Positions 17,828 through 30,142 are shown, counted from the first letter of the stretch. The stretch: DNA of 37,334 bases from Candidatus Harrysmithiimonas galli (GCA_904373265.1 CAJFEE010000029.1:1-37334); one strand, 5' to 3'. Notes: generated by a model not told the origin, from the letters alone. Numbers and translations are program-made.

Positions 17828-18658
17828 TTGCAAAATGTTGTGGGCATACGCTTTAAAAGAGCCGGGAAAATTTATTATTTTGATCCCGATCAACTGGAGA
17901 TCAAAATAGGAGATTACGCAATTGTAGAAACAGTTCGCGGCATTGAATTTGGCAAGGTTGAAATTGGCCCGCGCTTGATTTCCAAAGAGGATTTGGTTTT
18001 GCCATTGAAAAAGATCATACGCAAAGCAACAGATGCTGACCATAAACAGTTTTTGTCCAATCAGGAAGCTGCAAAAGAAGCGCTTCAAATTTGTTTTGAA
18101 AAAGTTGCCGAACACGGGCTGGAAATGAAGCTTGTGGATGTTGAGTATACATTTGATCGCAATAAGGTGATTTTTTATTTTACAGCTGATGGACGCGTTG
18201 ATTTTCGTGAACTGGTAAAAGATTTGGCGGCCATTTTTCGAACCAGAATTGAGTTACGCCAAATTGGTGTTCGTGATGAGTCCAAGATACTAGGGGGTAT
18301 TGGACCTTGTGGTAGAATGCTTTGTTGTGCAACATTTCTTGGAGATTTTGATCCGGTTTCCATAAAAATGGCAAAAGATCAAAGTTTATCATTGAATCCA
18401 ACAAAAATTTCCGGATTATGTGGTCGTTTGATGTGCTGTTTGAAATATGAAAATGATGACTATGAAGAAATTCGTGATGCACTTCCTGATGTCGGTGATG
18501 AGATTCAAACTTCAGAAGGAGTGGCAAAAGTTCTTGACATTCAAGTACTAACGAATAATGTACAAGTTCAACTCTTAAGCTCGGGTAAAATTATAGATTT
18601 TGAGGCGGATCAGTTGATTCAAGCTTATTATTTATCAAAATCAATTGGAGTGGATTGA
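17828..18658 (+). CDS. yaaT: PSP1-domain protein YaaT (sporulation/RicT)
   Basis: The 276-residue protein is YaaT (RicT). In B. subtilis it forms a complex with YlbF and YmcA that binds iron-sulfur clusters, aids RNase Y mRNA processing and promotes Spo0A phosphorylation. The PSP1 domain holds the Cys pattern CGRMLCC (161-167) and LCGRLMCC (197-204), which supply cluster ligands. The start is TTG at 17828, with GGAGGTG overlapping the end of holB. The stop overlaps an alternative TTG of yabA. Confidence 0.95.
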   Translation: MQNVVGIRFKRAGKIYYFDPDQLEIKIGDYAIVETVRGIEFGKVEIGPRLISKEDLVLPLKKIIRKATDADHKQFLSNQEAAKEALQICFEKVAEHGLEMKLVDVEYTFDRNKVIFYFTADGRVDFRELVKDLAAIFRTRIELRQIGVRDESKILGGIGPCGRMLCCATFLGDFDPVSIKMAKDQSLSLNPTKISGLCGRLMCCLKYENDDYEEIRDALPDVGDEIQTSEGVAKVLDIQVLTNNVQVQLLSSGKIIDFEADQLIQAYYLSKSIGVD

Positions 18659-18660
18659 AA

Positions 18661-19050
18661 TTGAGCGAATATGAGAAAAGAAATATATTGCAGCTTGTAA
18701 CGGCTTTAGAAGAAAAGGTCAGTGATGTTCAAGAGGACCTTGCTATTTTAAAAGTTCAGCTTGTACAAGCTTTAGAAGAAAATTATGATTTAACGATGGA
18801 GAACAATCATCTCCGACAAAAGCTGATTGAAGAACAGTCTAAAATGGAAACAGCATACGATAAAAAAGATCAAGTTAGCTCTTCTAGTACAAAACCGCCT
18901 AATAAAAAAACAAAAGGAGAAGGTTTAAGTAATTTGGAGAAGCTTTACCAAGAAGGTTTTCATATTTGCAATGTTTTTTACGGGAGCATTCGCAAAGAAG
19001 ATGATAAGGACGGAGAATGTATGTTTTGTTTAAAATTTCTAGATCGGTAG
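18661..19050 (+). CDS. yabA: Replication initiation control protein YabA
   Basis: The ~129-residue protein has an N-terminal coiled coil (to ~residue 60), a variable Ser/Lys linker and a C-terminal zinc domain with HxC...CxxC (HICNVFYG and CMFCLKFL). In B. subtilis YabA binds DnaA and DnaN and limits initiation. Starts at 18655 and 18661 are both TTG; the second has a ten-base spacer from GGAG and is chosen. It is the third gene in a row with a TTG start. Confidence 0.92.
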   Translation: MSEYEKRNILQLVTALEEKVSDVQEDLAILKVQLVQALEENYDLTMENNHLRQKLIEEQSKMETAYDKKDQVSSSSTKPPNKKTKGEGLSNLEKLYQEGFHICNVFYGSIRKEDDKDGECMFCLKFLDR

Positions 19051-19912
19051 ATTGTGCGTAACCAAACAGATGAAAAATTGAAAATATTATTGGCTATAGA
19101 GCAATTTAGCGGACTATCCAGTATGTGTTTTTTGAAATAGCCAATTTAAATCATAAAATATAGGTAATGAGCAACATATTGGGGTTGGGACAAAGGGATT
19201 TGATTTAAGAAAAAAATGAACCATGATGTAAAGTTTCACATGAAGCCATATACTTGTTTGTCTTTTTTGACTGGATGAATTGTATCATTTGAAAATGTTT
19301 GTTTATGCAGGTAAGGATGTTCGTTTTGTCTCGACTTCAACTTAAGATTTATGATGATTCAATTCAGTTCTTTTCCAATTTGGTATGAGTGTACACCAAA
19401 TATTTGAATGGTTATGGAATATGGAGTGTATCAGATAGTTTAACCGATTTACCTCAAGAAATATATACCCTGTGTGAAAAATGGACAGATGTGACAAAAG
19501 TTTTACAGACTAAAATGGAGTATATCAGAATCCAGCAGAAGAAAAGATTGAACAAAGCGAATTTATATAAATCGCTTTTTTTTTATTTTTTCAGCAATAC
19601 GCTCTCTTTCTCTGTGGTAGAGGATGAATGGTTGTTTGTCTGAAAAGTTGAGGAAATTGTTGGAAAGAATATTATATTGCATTATAATAAAGTAGTTCAT
19701 TCAGTATAAAAGCAGTGCAGTGCTCCTGTGCATGGGATATTCTTGTTGCATCATGAATTTTGTAGGGGTTATAAAATATTATAAAGAAAGTTTTGTTGAG
19801 CATTTTTTATTAAGCAAACGAAATATTTACGTATATCATTCTTAGTAGACAGTTAGTTTATAGAAATCAAATTATAATATAGACGTATGCATATGCTTTT
19901 TTAACTTAAATT
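19051..19912. other. Eroded DNA after yabA
   Basis: No convincing gene. A hairpin GCGAATTTATATAAATCGC followed by eight T, at ~19557-19585, looks like a terminator. GGGTTGGGACAAAGG near 19183 recalls an IS-flank motif also seen as AGTTGGGACAAAAC near 30490. An 84-codon frame at 19389-19643 lacks a ribosome site and overlaps the terminator. Confidence 0.35.
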
Positions 19913-20085
19913 CAGCAAAAGTCGCCCCCATCCTCTATAAGTGGGTGATAAATATCGTTTTAGTATAAGGGCTATCTTTGATAACTTGTAAGCCGACAAA
20001 TAAAGCGCTTTGCCTTTTTATTTTGTCCTATATTATAATCAGTCTATACAAGAAATAATTTGATATAAAAATTAAATTAAATAAA

Positions 20086-20349
20086 AATAATCATTCAGTA
20101 TTTCCTCTTTATTATCATCTGATATGGGTAACGAAATATTGTAGACAAGTGATTGATGATGAAGTATTTGATTTTGCTAAAGCTACTTTTGAACGAATTT
20201 TAGAATCTTATCCTATTACTTTAATTGAATGGAATCATAATCAAGACCACATTTATATTTCGTTCAAAGCCCAACCGAAAACGGAATGATCAAAATTTAT
20301 CAATGCGTATAAAACTGTTGGTTCTCGATTGATAAAACAAGATTTCTAA
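20086..20349 (+). pseudogene. tnpA: tnpA (Y1 transposase) remnant
   Basis: The frame reads HSVFPLYYHLIWVTKYCRQV then TFERILESYPITLIEWNHNQ, matching IS200-type Y1 HUH transposases. The start is lost and a TGA stops the frame at 20287. The HUH motif normally DHVH is DHIY here, so the second metal-binding His is also gone. The catalytic Tyr region is missing. Confidence 0.7.
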
Positions 20350-20367
20350 AGATTAAGAAATTTATTT

Positions 20368-20667
20368 ATCGGAGATGTAAATATAGAGGGTATGTTGTGT
20401 AATCATAAACTAGCAAAGTGTATTTTTGACATATCACGGTCTAGTTTCGTCACCAAGTTACAGTATAAAGCTGAGACTGGTACGGACGTGAGATCATCAA
20501 GATGGAAATGGTTTCCATCCAGTCAAATCTTTTCAGAATGTGGACACAAAGACGAAAAGAAACCTCTCAATATCCAAGACTAGACTTGTCCGATTTGTCA
20601 TACACACCATGATCGAGATATAAATGCTAGTAAAAATATTCTAACCAAAGGTCTGCAAATACAATGA
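20368..20667 (+). pseudogene. tnpB: tnpB C-terminal remnant
   Basis: The frame gives GDVNIEGMLCNHKLAKCIFD, the block WFPSSQIFSECGHKDEK and, after an in-frame TAG at 20581, TCPICHTHHDRDINASKNIL. These are the RuvC-III and zinc-ribbon parts of TnpB, the RNA-guided nuclease ancestral to Cas12. The first ~260 residues (RuvC-I and -II) are absent, so it cannot cut DNA. Confidence 0.75.
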
Positions 20668-20689
20668 TTAGCTTAGAGATAATCAAGAA

Positions 20690-20833
20690 GTGTAGGGACT
20701 ACAGGGAGATACTTGGTAAAGAAGAGAAACCGCTGTGAGTAAAGAAATATGCGCGCAAGTATGCTCTATTCTCAAGAAGCTTCCACTTTAAACATTAAGA
20801 ACCATTGGGTTTAGCTAAGAGGGGAGTGGTTCA
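20690..20833 (+). ncRNA. Fossil omega-RNA / IS605 right end
   Basis: Following tnpB, the segment with AAGAAGCTTCCACTTTAAAC and CTAAGAGGGGAGTGGTTCA resembles the structured right end that serves both as transposition end and as omega-RNA scaffold in IS605 elements. The would-be guide begins at 20834 (TACATATCCCAAAAAT). Since TnpB is truncated, this RNA would have no partner from this copy. Confidence 0.45.
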
Positions 20834-21899
20834 TACATATCCCAAAAATAAAATAGATAAGTTTATAAATATGTATAAAAATGCAACCAGCAAATGCCAA
20901 GAAAGGAATATTCCCGAAATTAGAAAAGTTGTGGAGGAATGTTTTTGGCATCAAAGCTTTGTTTGCCGATCATAGACAAAGCACTTATTTAGAAGCAATC
21001 AAAATTATATGTGGAATATATGATAAGGTATATAAATCCAAAATTTATCTAAAATAATTGATAAAAAATTATAATTTTAAAACTTTTGCTTGGGTATATT
21101 CTATAAGCATATGATTTGCAGATAAAATCAAATATTTTATGAAAAAATAAAGTAAAATCTCAATACTTCTCTATACCATATAAAAAATTCAAATGATCAA
21201 AAAAATTGATCGCTTGGCTTGAGTAAATGCAAAGAGCAATTTGTAATCAGCTATCATCATTTTTGTAGAAATCCAAAGGCCGTTTTTTCAGAGTCAAGCC
21301 AAAAAGAAAAGTTGGCATAGTTATGTGATAAAATGTGGATGCAGTGTAGTGTTTGCATGATGGGATATGATTCTATCAAAATTGAGCAGAGTAAAACGGA
21401 AACCATATGGGGATTTATCGTAAAGCGATCAAGCGTTCTGTAATGGTCAGTTTAGGCGTCAGAATGTTTTTTACATATGAAAATGAAATGCAGATCAGAC
21501 ATACATATCTTCTTCTTTTTCAGCTTGGCTTTTTTATAAAAAATGACACATGGTTTCTAATGAAACACCTACAAATGCATCCTATATTTTATTGCATTCC
21601 AAAAATTTGAAAAAGCACAGCATAAATTTTTAAATTAAAAGAGCATCGTAACAATTTTGAGTAAAACAATAGGTGGAAGCTGCAAAGTTTTATAAAACGC
21701 CTGCAAATGTAGTGTTGGTATACAGAAAAATGAGGATATGTCGTTCATAAGATGTATAAATATAGAACGGGAGCCTGCGTGCTACGTGCGATTGGTTTGT
21801 TTATCTTAGCCGTTATACGATCGAACGGAAAGCGCCTTTATGTTTTTGTGTATCGGTATAAGCGATAGGGCTATCATTTGATAAAGCTAGGTGACAAAA
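20834..21899. other. Gap before yabB with a GC-richer block
   Basis: Most of the stretch is AT-rich and without a credible gene. From ~21760 to 21890 composition turns richer in G/C with short complementary runs (TATCG-GTATAAG-CGATA at 21851-21867; CGTTATACGATCGAACG near 21811). This could be a structured leader of the yabB transcript. I do not recognise a known riboswitch class in it. Confidence 0.35.
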
Positions 21900-22634
21900 A
21901 TGGAATTAAAAGATGATGAAAGATTGGATCATATTTTGGGAGAAGGGTTGAAAATTATTCAAAGTCCCTCTGTATTTGCTTTTTCTTTGGATGCAGTTTT
22001 GCTTGCCCGTTTTGTATCTGTACCAGTACAGAAAGGAAAAATTTTGGATATGTGCAGTGGAAATGGGATTATTCCACTTTTTCTAACAACTCGAACAAAG
22101 GCAGAAATAATAGGAATTGAAATTCAACCAAAGTTATATGATATGGGAATTCGTTCGATCCAATACAATCAATTGGAAGCACAAATTCAGATGTTTTGTG
22201 GGGATATCAAAAAAATTTCTGCCAATTTTTCGCATGGCAGCTTCGATGTTGTAACGTGCAATCCGCCATATTTTGCGATAAGGAGTAAAGAGGAGATCAA
22301 CCAGAATCCACATTTTGCCATCGCTAGGCATGAGTTGAAATGTACGCTTGAGGATGTAGTTGGTTCTGGTGCTTTTGTTTTAAAAGAGGGTGGAAAATTT
22401 GCCCTTGTGCATCGACCAGAGCGATTGATAGAAATTATCTTACTCATGAAAAAATATAAAATTGAGCCAAAGCGTATGCAGTTGGTTTACCCAAAACTGA
22501 ATCGAGAGGCAAATATGCTTTTGATTGAGGGGATCAAAAGCGGAAAGTCTGAAATAAAAATTTTACCACCGTTTTATGTGTATGAGGAAAGTGGCAATTA
22601 TACGGAGGAAATGAGGAAAATTTTACGTGTCTAA
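21900..22634 (+). CDS. yabB: SAM-dependent tRNA N6-adenine methyltransferase, YabB/TrmN6 family
   Basis: The 244-residue protein has the SAM-binding motif [11 protein letters not shown] (49-59) and the catalytic NPPY (121-124) of N6-adenine methyltransferases, as in TrmN6 (YfiC), which modifies A37 of tRNA-Val. AGGTG lies six bases before ATG 21900; an in-frame GTG at 21891 overlaps that site. The gene overlaps yazA by eight bases, showing an operon yabB-yazA-rsmI. Confidence 0.9.
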   Translation: MELKDDERLDHILGEGLKIIQSPSVFAFSLDAVLLARFVSVPVQKGKILDMCSGNGIIPLFLTTRTKAEIIGIEIQPKLYDMGIRSIQYNQLEAQIQMFCGDIKKISANFSHGSFDVVTCNPPYFAIRSKEEINQNPHFAIARHELKCTLEDVVGSGAFVLKEGGKFALVHRPERLIEIILLMKKYKIEPKRMQLVYPKLNREANMLLIEGIKSGKSEIKILPPFYVYEESGNYTEEMRKILRV

Positions 22635-22920
22635 TGTTTTAGAATATTATACTTATATATTGGAATGTCGAGATGGTTCTCTTTATATTGGCTATACAAC
22701 AGATCTTAAAAAGCGGATAAAAATGCATAATGACGGAAAAGGAGCGAAGTATACAAGAGGGCGTACACCAGTAAAATTATTATATTATGAGACATTTTTT
22801 ACAAAATCTGAAGCGATGCAAAAAGAGGCATTGCTAAAAAAGAAAAAGCGTAAGGATCGGTTGGCTTATATCCAAAAAATGCAGGAGGGAAAAGCAAGTG
22901 TGGATTCAAACGAGTTTTAA
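22627..22920 (+). CDS. yazA: GIY-YIG domain protein YazA (UPF0213)
   Basis: The 97-residue protein is a single GIY-YIG nuclease-like domain: [20 protein letters not shown], then [20 protein letters not shown] and [13 protein letters not shown]. The cellular role is not established. The start is GTG at 22627, ten bases after a GAGG inside yabB, and its end overlaps rsmI by 23 bases. Order and overlap are as in B. subtilis. Confidence 0.92.
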   Translation: MSNVLEYYTYILECRDGSLYIGYTTDLKKRIKMHNDGKGAKYTRGRTPVKLLYYETFFTKSEAMQKEALLKKKKRKDRLAYIQKMQEGKASVDSNEF

Positions 22921-23785
22921 GCATAACGAATCAAGCACAAGCGGCATATTATATATTGTTCCGACACCCATCGGAAATTTGGAAGATATAACATTTCGTG
23001 CTGTGCGCATTTTAAAGGAAGTTGATTTTATTGCTGCAGAAGATACAAGAAATACAAAGAAGCTTTGTCGGCATTTTGAGATTTTGACACCGCTTTTTAG
23101 TTATCATGATCACAATAAAAATATAAGTGGGCAAAAAATCATTCGTTTGCTTGAAGAAGGAAAACATATTGCAATTGTTTCAGATGCGGGAACCCCTTGT
23201 GTCAGCGATCCTGGATATGAAATTGTTGTCCAAGCAGTAAAAAAACAAATTCCAGTCATTGCACTTCCTGGTGCCAGTGCAAGTATTACCGCATTAAGTG
23301 CATCCGGTTTGGATACACGCCATTTTTATTTTTATGGATTTTTGGATCGGTCAAAGAAAAAAAAGCGCATTCAGTTGGAAAACTTGAAAGCTTTTTCGGA
23401 AACAATGATTTTTTATGAATCGCCACATCGACTAAAGGAAACTTTATTTGTTATGTTGGAAGTATTTGGGAACCGACAAGTGGTTGTTTTGCGTGAATTA
23501 ACTAAGGTTTATGAGCAGATTTTTCGTGGTAGACTGGAGGATATACAAAATTACTTTTCCATGGAGCCAGTGCGTGGTGAATTTTGTATTTTAGCTGAGG
23601 GAACAACAAGTAAGCATTCCATTGAAAGTCAAACTTCATTTTGGAAGCAGTTCAGTGTGGTACAGCATGTAAACTACTATGTAGAAAATGAGGGCATGTC
23701 GTCAAAAGAAGCTGTGAAACAGACAGCGGCAGATCGAGAGATGTCTAGGCGGGATGTATACCAAGCTTACCATATTGACAGATGA
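22898..23785 (+). CDS. rsmI: 16S rRNA 2'-O-methyltransferase RsmI
   Basis: The 295-residue enzyme methylates the ribose of C1402 in 16S rRNA using SAM. Family blocks are [50 protein letters not shown] and [15 protein letters not shown]. The start is GTG at 22898 with GGAGGG eight to nine bases upstream. It is the last gene of the yabB-yazA-rsmI overlap group. A TTGACA inside its 3' end probably belongs to the metG promoter. Confidence 0.95.
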   Translation: MWIQTSFKHNESSTSGILYIVPTPIGNLEDITFRAVRILKEVDFIAAEDTRNTKKLCRHFEILTPLFSYHDHNKNISGQKIIRLLEEGKHIAIVSDAGTPCVSDPGYEIVVQAVKKQIPVIALPGASASITALSASGLDTRHFYFYGFLDRSKKKKRIQLENLKAFSETMIFYESPHRLKETLFVMLEVFGNRQVVVLRELTKVYEQIFRGRLEDIQNYFSMEPVRGEFCILAEGTTSKHSIESQTSFWKQFSVVQHVNYYVENEGMSSKEAVKQTAADREMSRRDVYQAYHIDR

Positions 23786-23803
23786 TATATAAATTTTTAA
23801 TAA
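23775..23803 (+). promoter_or_regulatory. Candidate promoter of metG
   Basis: TTGACA at 23775-23780, a 17-base spacer and TAATAA at 23798-23803. The -35 is a perfect sigma-A match lying in the last codons of rsmI. No T-box or SAM riboswitch fits into the 60-85 bp before metG. Confidence 0.45.
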
Positions 23804-23831
23804 AAATTTTTACAATATATGCTACAATTAA

Positions 23832-25835
<2,004 letters not shown>

Positions 25836-26061
25836 AAATGTAATATGGTTTTTTATAGATTGTTGAAATCGCACGCCATTTGGGTAATTTGGTAAAAATA
25901 TAGGTAAAAAGCCCTTGTTTTTTACCGCTTTTGTAAATTTTTTTCATGAAAAATAAGCCCTGAGGGATCAAGGTTTGTAAAGAATTGCCGAAACAAAGCT
26001 TTTGTGAAAAAGTAGACAAAAGCTGTACAATTGTTATATCCTAATGAGGAGCTGCTGAGAA

Positions 26062-26832
26062 ATGTTGATAGATACACATACACATGTAAATGATCAGGCT
26101 TATGCGGATGATTATGAAAAAGTCATTCGAGACGCCAAACAGACAGGCGTGGAAAAAATGCTTGTAGTAGGTTTTGATCGACCAACTATTTTAAGAGCAA
26201 TGGAACTGGTAGAAAAATTTGAAGGACTTTATGCAGTGATTGGCTGGCATCCTGTAGATGCAGTTGATTGTACATCAAAGGATTTGAAATGGATTGAAGC
26301 CTTATCTATGCATGAGAAGGTGGTTGCCATTGGGGAAATTGGATTGGACTATCATTGGGATAAGTCTCCAAAAGAGGTGCAGCAAAAATTGCTACGTACG
26401 CAAATACAGCTTGCAAAAAAGGTAAAGCTGCCGATTGTCATCCATAATCGAGAGGCAACGGCGGACGTTATCCAAATTTTACAAGAAGAAAATGCGCAAG
26501 AAATCGGTGGGATTATGCACTGCTTTGGCGGAAGCTACGAAACAGCTAAGATTTGTATGGATATGAATTTTTATATTTCCATTGGTGGGCCAGTTACTTT
26601 TAAAAATGCAAAAAAACTACAGGAGGTTGTCAAACAGATTCCTTTAGACAAGTTATTGATTGAAACGGATTGTCCTTACTTGGCACCGCATCCCTATCGA
26701 GGAAAAAGAAATGAGCCGAAACTTGTAAAATTGGTTGCAGAAAAAATCGCAGAGTTAAAAAATTGCTCTTACGAAGAAATTGCACATATGACAAGTACAA
26801 ATGCAGTTCGTATATTGAATTTAAAAGATTAA
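26062..26832 (+). CDS. tatD: TatD family metal-dependent DNase/hydrolase
   Basis: The 256-residue TIM-barrel hydrolase has the full metal-ligand set: DTHTH (His6, His8), GEIGLDYHW (Glu), VIHNREA (His), MHCFGG (His) and ETDCPYLAP (Asp). TatD proteins act as 3'-5' exonucleases or D-aminoacyl-tRNA/DNA-repair hydrolases. The B. subtilis orthologue is YabD. GAGGAG precedes the ATG. It lies between metG and rpfB in the common order. Confidence 0.95.
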   Translation: MLIDTHTHVNDQAYADDYEKVIRDAKQTGVEKMLVVGFDRPTILRAMELVEKFEGLYAVIGWHPVDAVDCTSKDLKWIEALSMHEKVVAIGEIGLDYHWDKSPKEVQQKLLRTQIQLAKKVKLPIVIHNREATADVIQILQEENAQEIGGIMHCFGGSYETAKICMDMNFYISIGGPVTFKNAKKLQEVVKQIPLDKLLIETDCPYLAPHPYRGKRNEPKLVKLVAEKIAELKNCSYEEIAHMTSTNAVRILNLKD

Positions 26833-26931
26833 CATGCTTGTTCATTTATGTTCTACTTTTCATATGTGTCAGTCGGTCGGCATATAGAAAGAAAAAGCCC
26901 AAAACCGACAGAAAATGAGGAGGATAAAAAC

Positions 26932-28095
26932 ATGATGAATTTGAAAAAAGAAAGGCTTGTGAGGACTAAGCGTCCAGAAATGACAGTGGCGACAATTGGT
27001 TTGACTATACTGATCGGAGCAGGTCTTTATCAAGGAACAAAGAATGAGGTTCATCTTGTAGTAGATGGGAAGGAACAAACCATCTTAACCCATAAAAATA
27101 AGGTAGAACAAGTCATTGATATGATGGGTTATGATCCACAAGAAAATTATATTTTGCCTGCGCTGGATACGAAGGTAAAAGATGGACTGCAAGTTATTAT
27201 CCAGCCGGCAAAAAATATTACAGTAAAAGTTGATGGAAAAAAGATTGAGCATTTCACAACGGCCAAAACGGTTGGTGAAGTTTTAGAATCGGGAGGAGTA
27301 ACTATATCTAGGCTGGATCAGGTTGTTCCAGCAGTAAGTACAGAGCTGACGGAGGATTTAGAAATTGAAGTTACACGTGCATTTCCTGTAACTGTTCAGA
27401 TTAGCGGGAAAAAACAAACCATCTACACACATTCGACTACGGTCGCTGATTTTTTAAAGGCGCAAAATATTCAATACGATTCAAATGATATTGTGACACC
27501 TGAACCCACGAAAATATTAGAAAAAAACGATGTGGTAAAAATTATACGAGTTCAAAAAATCACCGATGTAGTTGAAGAAACCATTCAACTAAAAACAGAA
27601 AAAAAATCCGATTCAACCTTGCTGAGCGGTTCAGAAAAAGTGATTCGCCAGGGGAAATCTGGAAAAGTTGAAAAGACCTATGAAATTGTAAAAGTAGATG
27701 GAAAAATTAGAAATAAGAAATTGATTAAAGAAACGATTGTGAAAGAAATGGAACCAAAAATTATCGCTGTTGGTACAAAAATGCCATCGCGCGGAGATGT
27801 AGCAGCAAAAGAAATGCTGGTTACAGCAACGGCCTATACACCATACTGTACCGGATGTAGCGGGACAACTGCAACAGGTTTAAACATCCGGCAAAATCCG
27901 AATATGAAAGTAATTGCTGTTGATCCGGCTGTTATTCCTCTTGGAACAAAAGTGTATGTAGATGGCTATGGCTATGCAGTTGCTGGTGATACAGGTAGTG
28001 CAATCAAAGGAAATAAAATTGATATTTTAATGCCAACTAAGCAAGAGGCCTACCGTTGGGGTGTGAAAACAGTCAAAATCCGAATTGTTGGCTGA
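26932..28095 (+). CDS. Resuscitation-promoting-factor-like cell-wall protein (YabE type)
   Basis: The 387-residue exported protein starts with a basic stretch and one membrane segment (MTVATIGLTILIGAGLYQG). Three DUF348 repeats follow (~40-200), then a G5 domain (~205-290) and a C-terminal 3D domain (~300-387). The latter has the lytic transglycosylase Asp residues in AVAGDTGSAIKGNKIDILMP and ATAYTPYC. Such proteins cut peptidoglycan during growth or spore revival. ATG 26932 has GAGGAGG eight bases upstream; the more distal in-frame ATG is rejected. In Bacillus rnmV-ksgA-yabG-veg follow; here the next DNA is eroded. Confidence 0.92.
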   Translation: MMNLKKERLVRTKRPEMTVATIGLTILIGAGLYQGTKNEVHLVVDGKEQTILTHKNKVEQVIDMMGYDPQENYILPALDTKVKDGLQVIIQPAKNITVKVDGKKIEHFTTAKTVGEVLESGGVTISRLDQVVPAVSTELTEDLEIEVTRAFPVTVQISGKKQTIYTHSTTVADFLKAQNIQYDSNDIVTPEPTKILEKNDVVKIIRVQKITDVVEETIQLKTEKKSDSTLLSGSEKVIRQGKSGKVEKTYEIVKVDGKIRNKKLIKETIVKEMEPKIIAVGTKMPSRGDVAAKEMLVTATAYTPYCTGCSGTTATGLNIRQNPNMKVIAVDPAVIPLGTKVYVDGYGYAVAGDTGSAIKGNKIDILMPTKQEAYRWGVKTVKIRIVG

Positions 28096-28260
28096 ATCAG
28101 GTTGGAAAATTTGAAATGATTTCGTAGTAACCCTTTTTGAGAAAGACTGCTATGTTACTATAAAGATGGGGCTTTTATGCATGTTCGTTTATATTTTATT
28201 ATAAAAATTCATTTAGAACATTTATTTGGTTCAATGAAAATTATATTTGTTTTACTGGAT

Positions 28261-28297
28261 AAGAAAATCGATGTCTCAATCGGTTTTCTTTTTTTTA
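28261..28297 (+). terminator. Terminator downstream of the YabE-type gene
   Basis: AAGAAAATCG pairs with CGGTTTTCTT over a ten-base loop, followed by a T-run. It lies 165 bp after the YabE-type stop and could serve that gene or one now lost. Confidence 0.7.
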
Positions 28298-29582
28298 TGA
28301 TAGAGTATTTTTTCAACTGGTCAGTTTTTATCGAATGTAGTTTTTCAATAAAGGAAGTCTTATAAAGTAAGATGATTCATCAAGAAAGCTGAATATGGGA
28401 TGATGCGAAGGCGTTTGGATATAAGGGTGTCAGCATTTTTTAATTTATGGGGACTGATATTGGTTTTTTTAATAGATTGTGCAGTCAATTTCTCTCAATG
28501 CTGGTAAATTTATTGCGACGACAATCTAGCAATCGTTATGTGTTTGATAATCCGTCTGATTGTTTATGTTCTCGATGTCATTTTGCGGATATACATTTCT
28601 AATATATAATTGTTTTTACGTATGGATTTTTCATCTAGGGCAATATAACAGTTGGGTGGCAAATCAAAAAGATATCATTAAGCTCATCAATGGATGAACT
28701 ATAGAACTTATTTTATCTCACAAGGTACAGATTTATATGATATAAATTTTGCAGTCAGTCCAAATAAATATGTTTGGGTTAAATTGTAGTATTATTTCAT
28801 AATGTGGTAATTGTAAAGATTTTATAGAGGAATTGTTGGAATGTATTCTTAGAGCATTTAAGCATAAGGAAAGAGTATTTTTTTATGAGTTTTTGTTCCT
28901 ATTGTTATAAACAACGGTTAATATTTGAATTGCTTAAGCATGAAAGCTATGCGTATTACTTTTAATAATTTGTAGCATTTGGTACTTTGTCTGATTGTGA
29001 CATTTCTGTTGATGGCATCAAGGGGTAACCATTGTATTTCTTAGTTTATGATCGTTTTTGCAAGTTATTGTTTTTATCATCGCGCAATATCTTTCACAGA
29101 TTAAGAGTTTTATCACAATTTTTCTTGTTGTTTTATATGTTGTATCTTTATCTAATCGGACATGTAATAATTACGATATCGAATAGTAAGAAGCACATTT
29201 CGATTGGTACTTGGATGTTGTATTTCCCCAATACAATATAAAAACATATCATATGAATAAAGTGATGACAATCATGTATGGAAACCAAAAGCGAAAGAAA
29301 TTCTTCTTAAAGTTAATTTGTATCATAATGATAATAACAAATGTTTGATTCAGTAAAGAAGCACTCTGTCTATTTTGTGCCATTTTATATCGGATGAACA
29401 TGTCAATAAGTACTTGGAATGGAACTGTTATGGTTTCTACTGAAAAAACCACACAAAATACAATCATGTTTTTTGTCAATATCTTCCTATTAGATCTTTT
29501 CATGCATGTATCTTTTTTGGTAGATGCTGTTTTATTATTCATGTAAAATTCTAAATATTATATAAAATTCTCTTATTTCTAT
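28298..29582. other. Eroded DNA without recognisable genes
   Basis: Reading frames are short, lack ribosome sites and shift often. A 97-codon minus-strand frame at 29249-29542 has hydrophobic parts but no ribosome site and odd composition. I see no structured RNA. The place where rnmV-ksgA would normally follow rpfB is taken up by this debris. Confidence 0.4.
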
Positions 29583-29966
29583 ATGCCCTTAGTGTATCGT
29601 TCTTTTCTGTTCTCTCAATACATCTTATGTTGTGGTTCAACAAACAAGAATAATCCATCCAATTATATGTATGCAGGAGGGTATTATTTGCAAAAGAAAA
29701 ATTATGAGCAGGCAGAAAAAGCCTTTTCTGAAACTATTGCTAAAAGTAACAGTAGTGCAGAGGTAGCTTTGAAGCTTGGTCGTGTAGAATACGTATTAAA
29801 TAATTATAATGAAGCAGGAAAGAATTTATTGATGGAGGTATTTTACCTTCTAGCAAAAAATGCGTATGCTGCTAAAGAACGTGGAAAGGCGTTGGATTAT
29901 ATTTCTATTTCTTTATTTTTAGATCCAGACAACGCAAAATATAAAGAATTGAAAAAATCACTTTAG
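29583..29966 (+). CDS. TPR-repeat protein, probably truncated
   Basis: Residues from ~28 read as two tetratricopeptide units: YMYAGGYYLQKKNYEQAEKA and, after a likely internal deletion, LLAKNAYAAKERGKALDYIS with SLFLDPDNAKYKEL. The N-terminus (YILCCGSTNKNN) recalls a lipobox followed by a Ser/Asn-rich start, but the preceding residues are not a proper signal peptide and no ribosome site is visible. It was probably a surface lipoprotein with TPRs and is now broken. Confidence 0.45.
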   Translation: MPLVYRSFLFSQYILCCGSTNKNNPSNYMYAGGYYLQKKNYEQAEKAFSETIAKSNSSAEVALKLGRVEYVLNNYNEAGKNLLMEVFYLLAKNAYAAKERGKALDYISISLFLDPDNAKYKELKKSL

Positions 29967-30036
29967 TGATGAAGATATGGACAAAGTAATTACAATTTTA
30001 TAGAATATAATTCTAGGGTTACTGCTTGGTGGTTAG

Positions 30037-30057
30037 TCACTTCCTCATGGGAGGTGA
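30037..30057 (+). promoter_or_regulatory. Hairpin masking the toxin ribosome site
   Basis: TCACTTCC (30037-30044) pairs with GGAGGTGA (30050-30057) over a 5-base loop. The right arm is the Shine-Dalgarno of the small ORF at 30064. Such masking is a hallmark of type I toxin mRNAs. Confidence 0.65.
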
Positions 30058-30063
30058 TGCTTT

Positions 30064-30138
30064 ATGACATGGATGGAATTTTTAACGTTCTGTTTAGTAG
30101 TTGTAAGCATTATTTCTCTTGTTAAAAAACAAGATTAA
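30064..30138 (+). CDS. Small hydrophobic toxin-like peptide (type I TA)
   Basis: The 24-codon ORF reads MTWMEFLTFCLVVVSIISLV-KKQD: one membrane helix and a charged tail, as in the putative holin-like/TxpA-type toxins of Bacillota. Such peptides insert in the membrane. It has a strong ribosome site (GGGAGGTGATG) held in a hairpin. The mRNA 5' region GGGTTACTGC...GGTTAGTC (30016-30037) is complementary to its 3' region GACTAACC...GCAGTAACCC (30190-30219), allowing end-to-end folding. A candidate antisense RNA is read from the other strand. It is not homologous by eye to the plasmid peptide at 35025. Confidence 0.7.
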   Translation: MTWMEFLTFCLVVVSIISLVKKQD

Positions 30139-30142
30139 GAAA

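Larger units (their letters stand above)
19914..20833 (+). mobile_element. Decayed IS200/IS605-family element
   Basis: The left part (19914-20033) carries an end with GTCGCCCCCATCC and AAGTGGGTGATAAATATC that can fold back. It is followed by a ruined tnpA (20086-20349), a truncated tnpB (20368-20667) and a right end (20690-20833) finishing CTAAGAGGGGAGTGGTTCA, typical of this superfamily. These elements move as single strands and do not duplicate the target. Stops and deletions in both genes make it immobile on its own. Confidence 0.75.

Noticed and set aside
19389-19643. An 84-codon frame after yabA
   Set aside because: Its end is translated from a terminator T-run (FFFYFF-like) and there is no ribosome site.
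29249-29542. A 97-codon minus-strand frame with hydrophobic parts
   Set aside because: No ribosome site, no recognisable family, and it lies in a stretch of generally eroded DNA.
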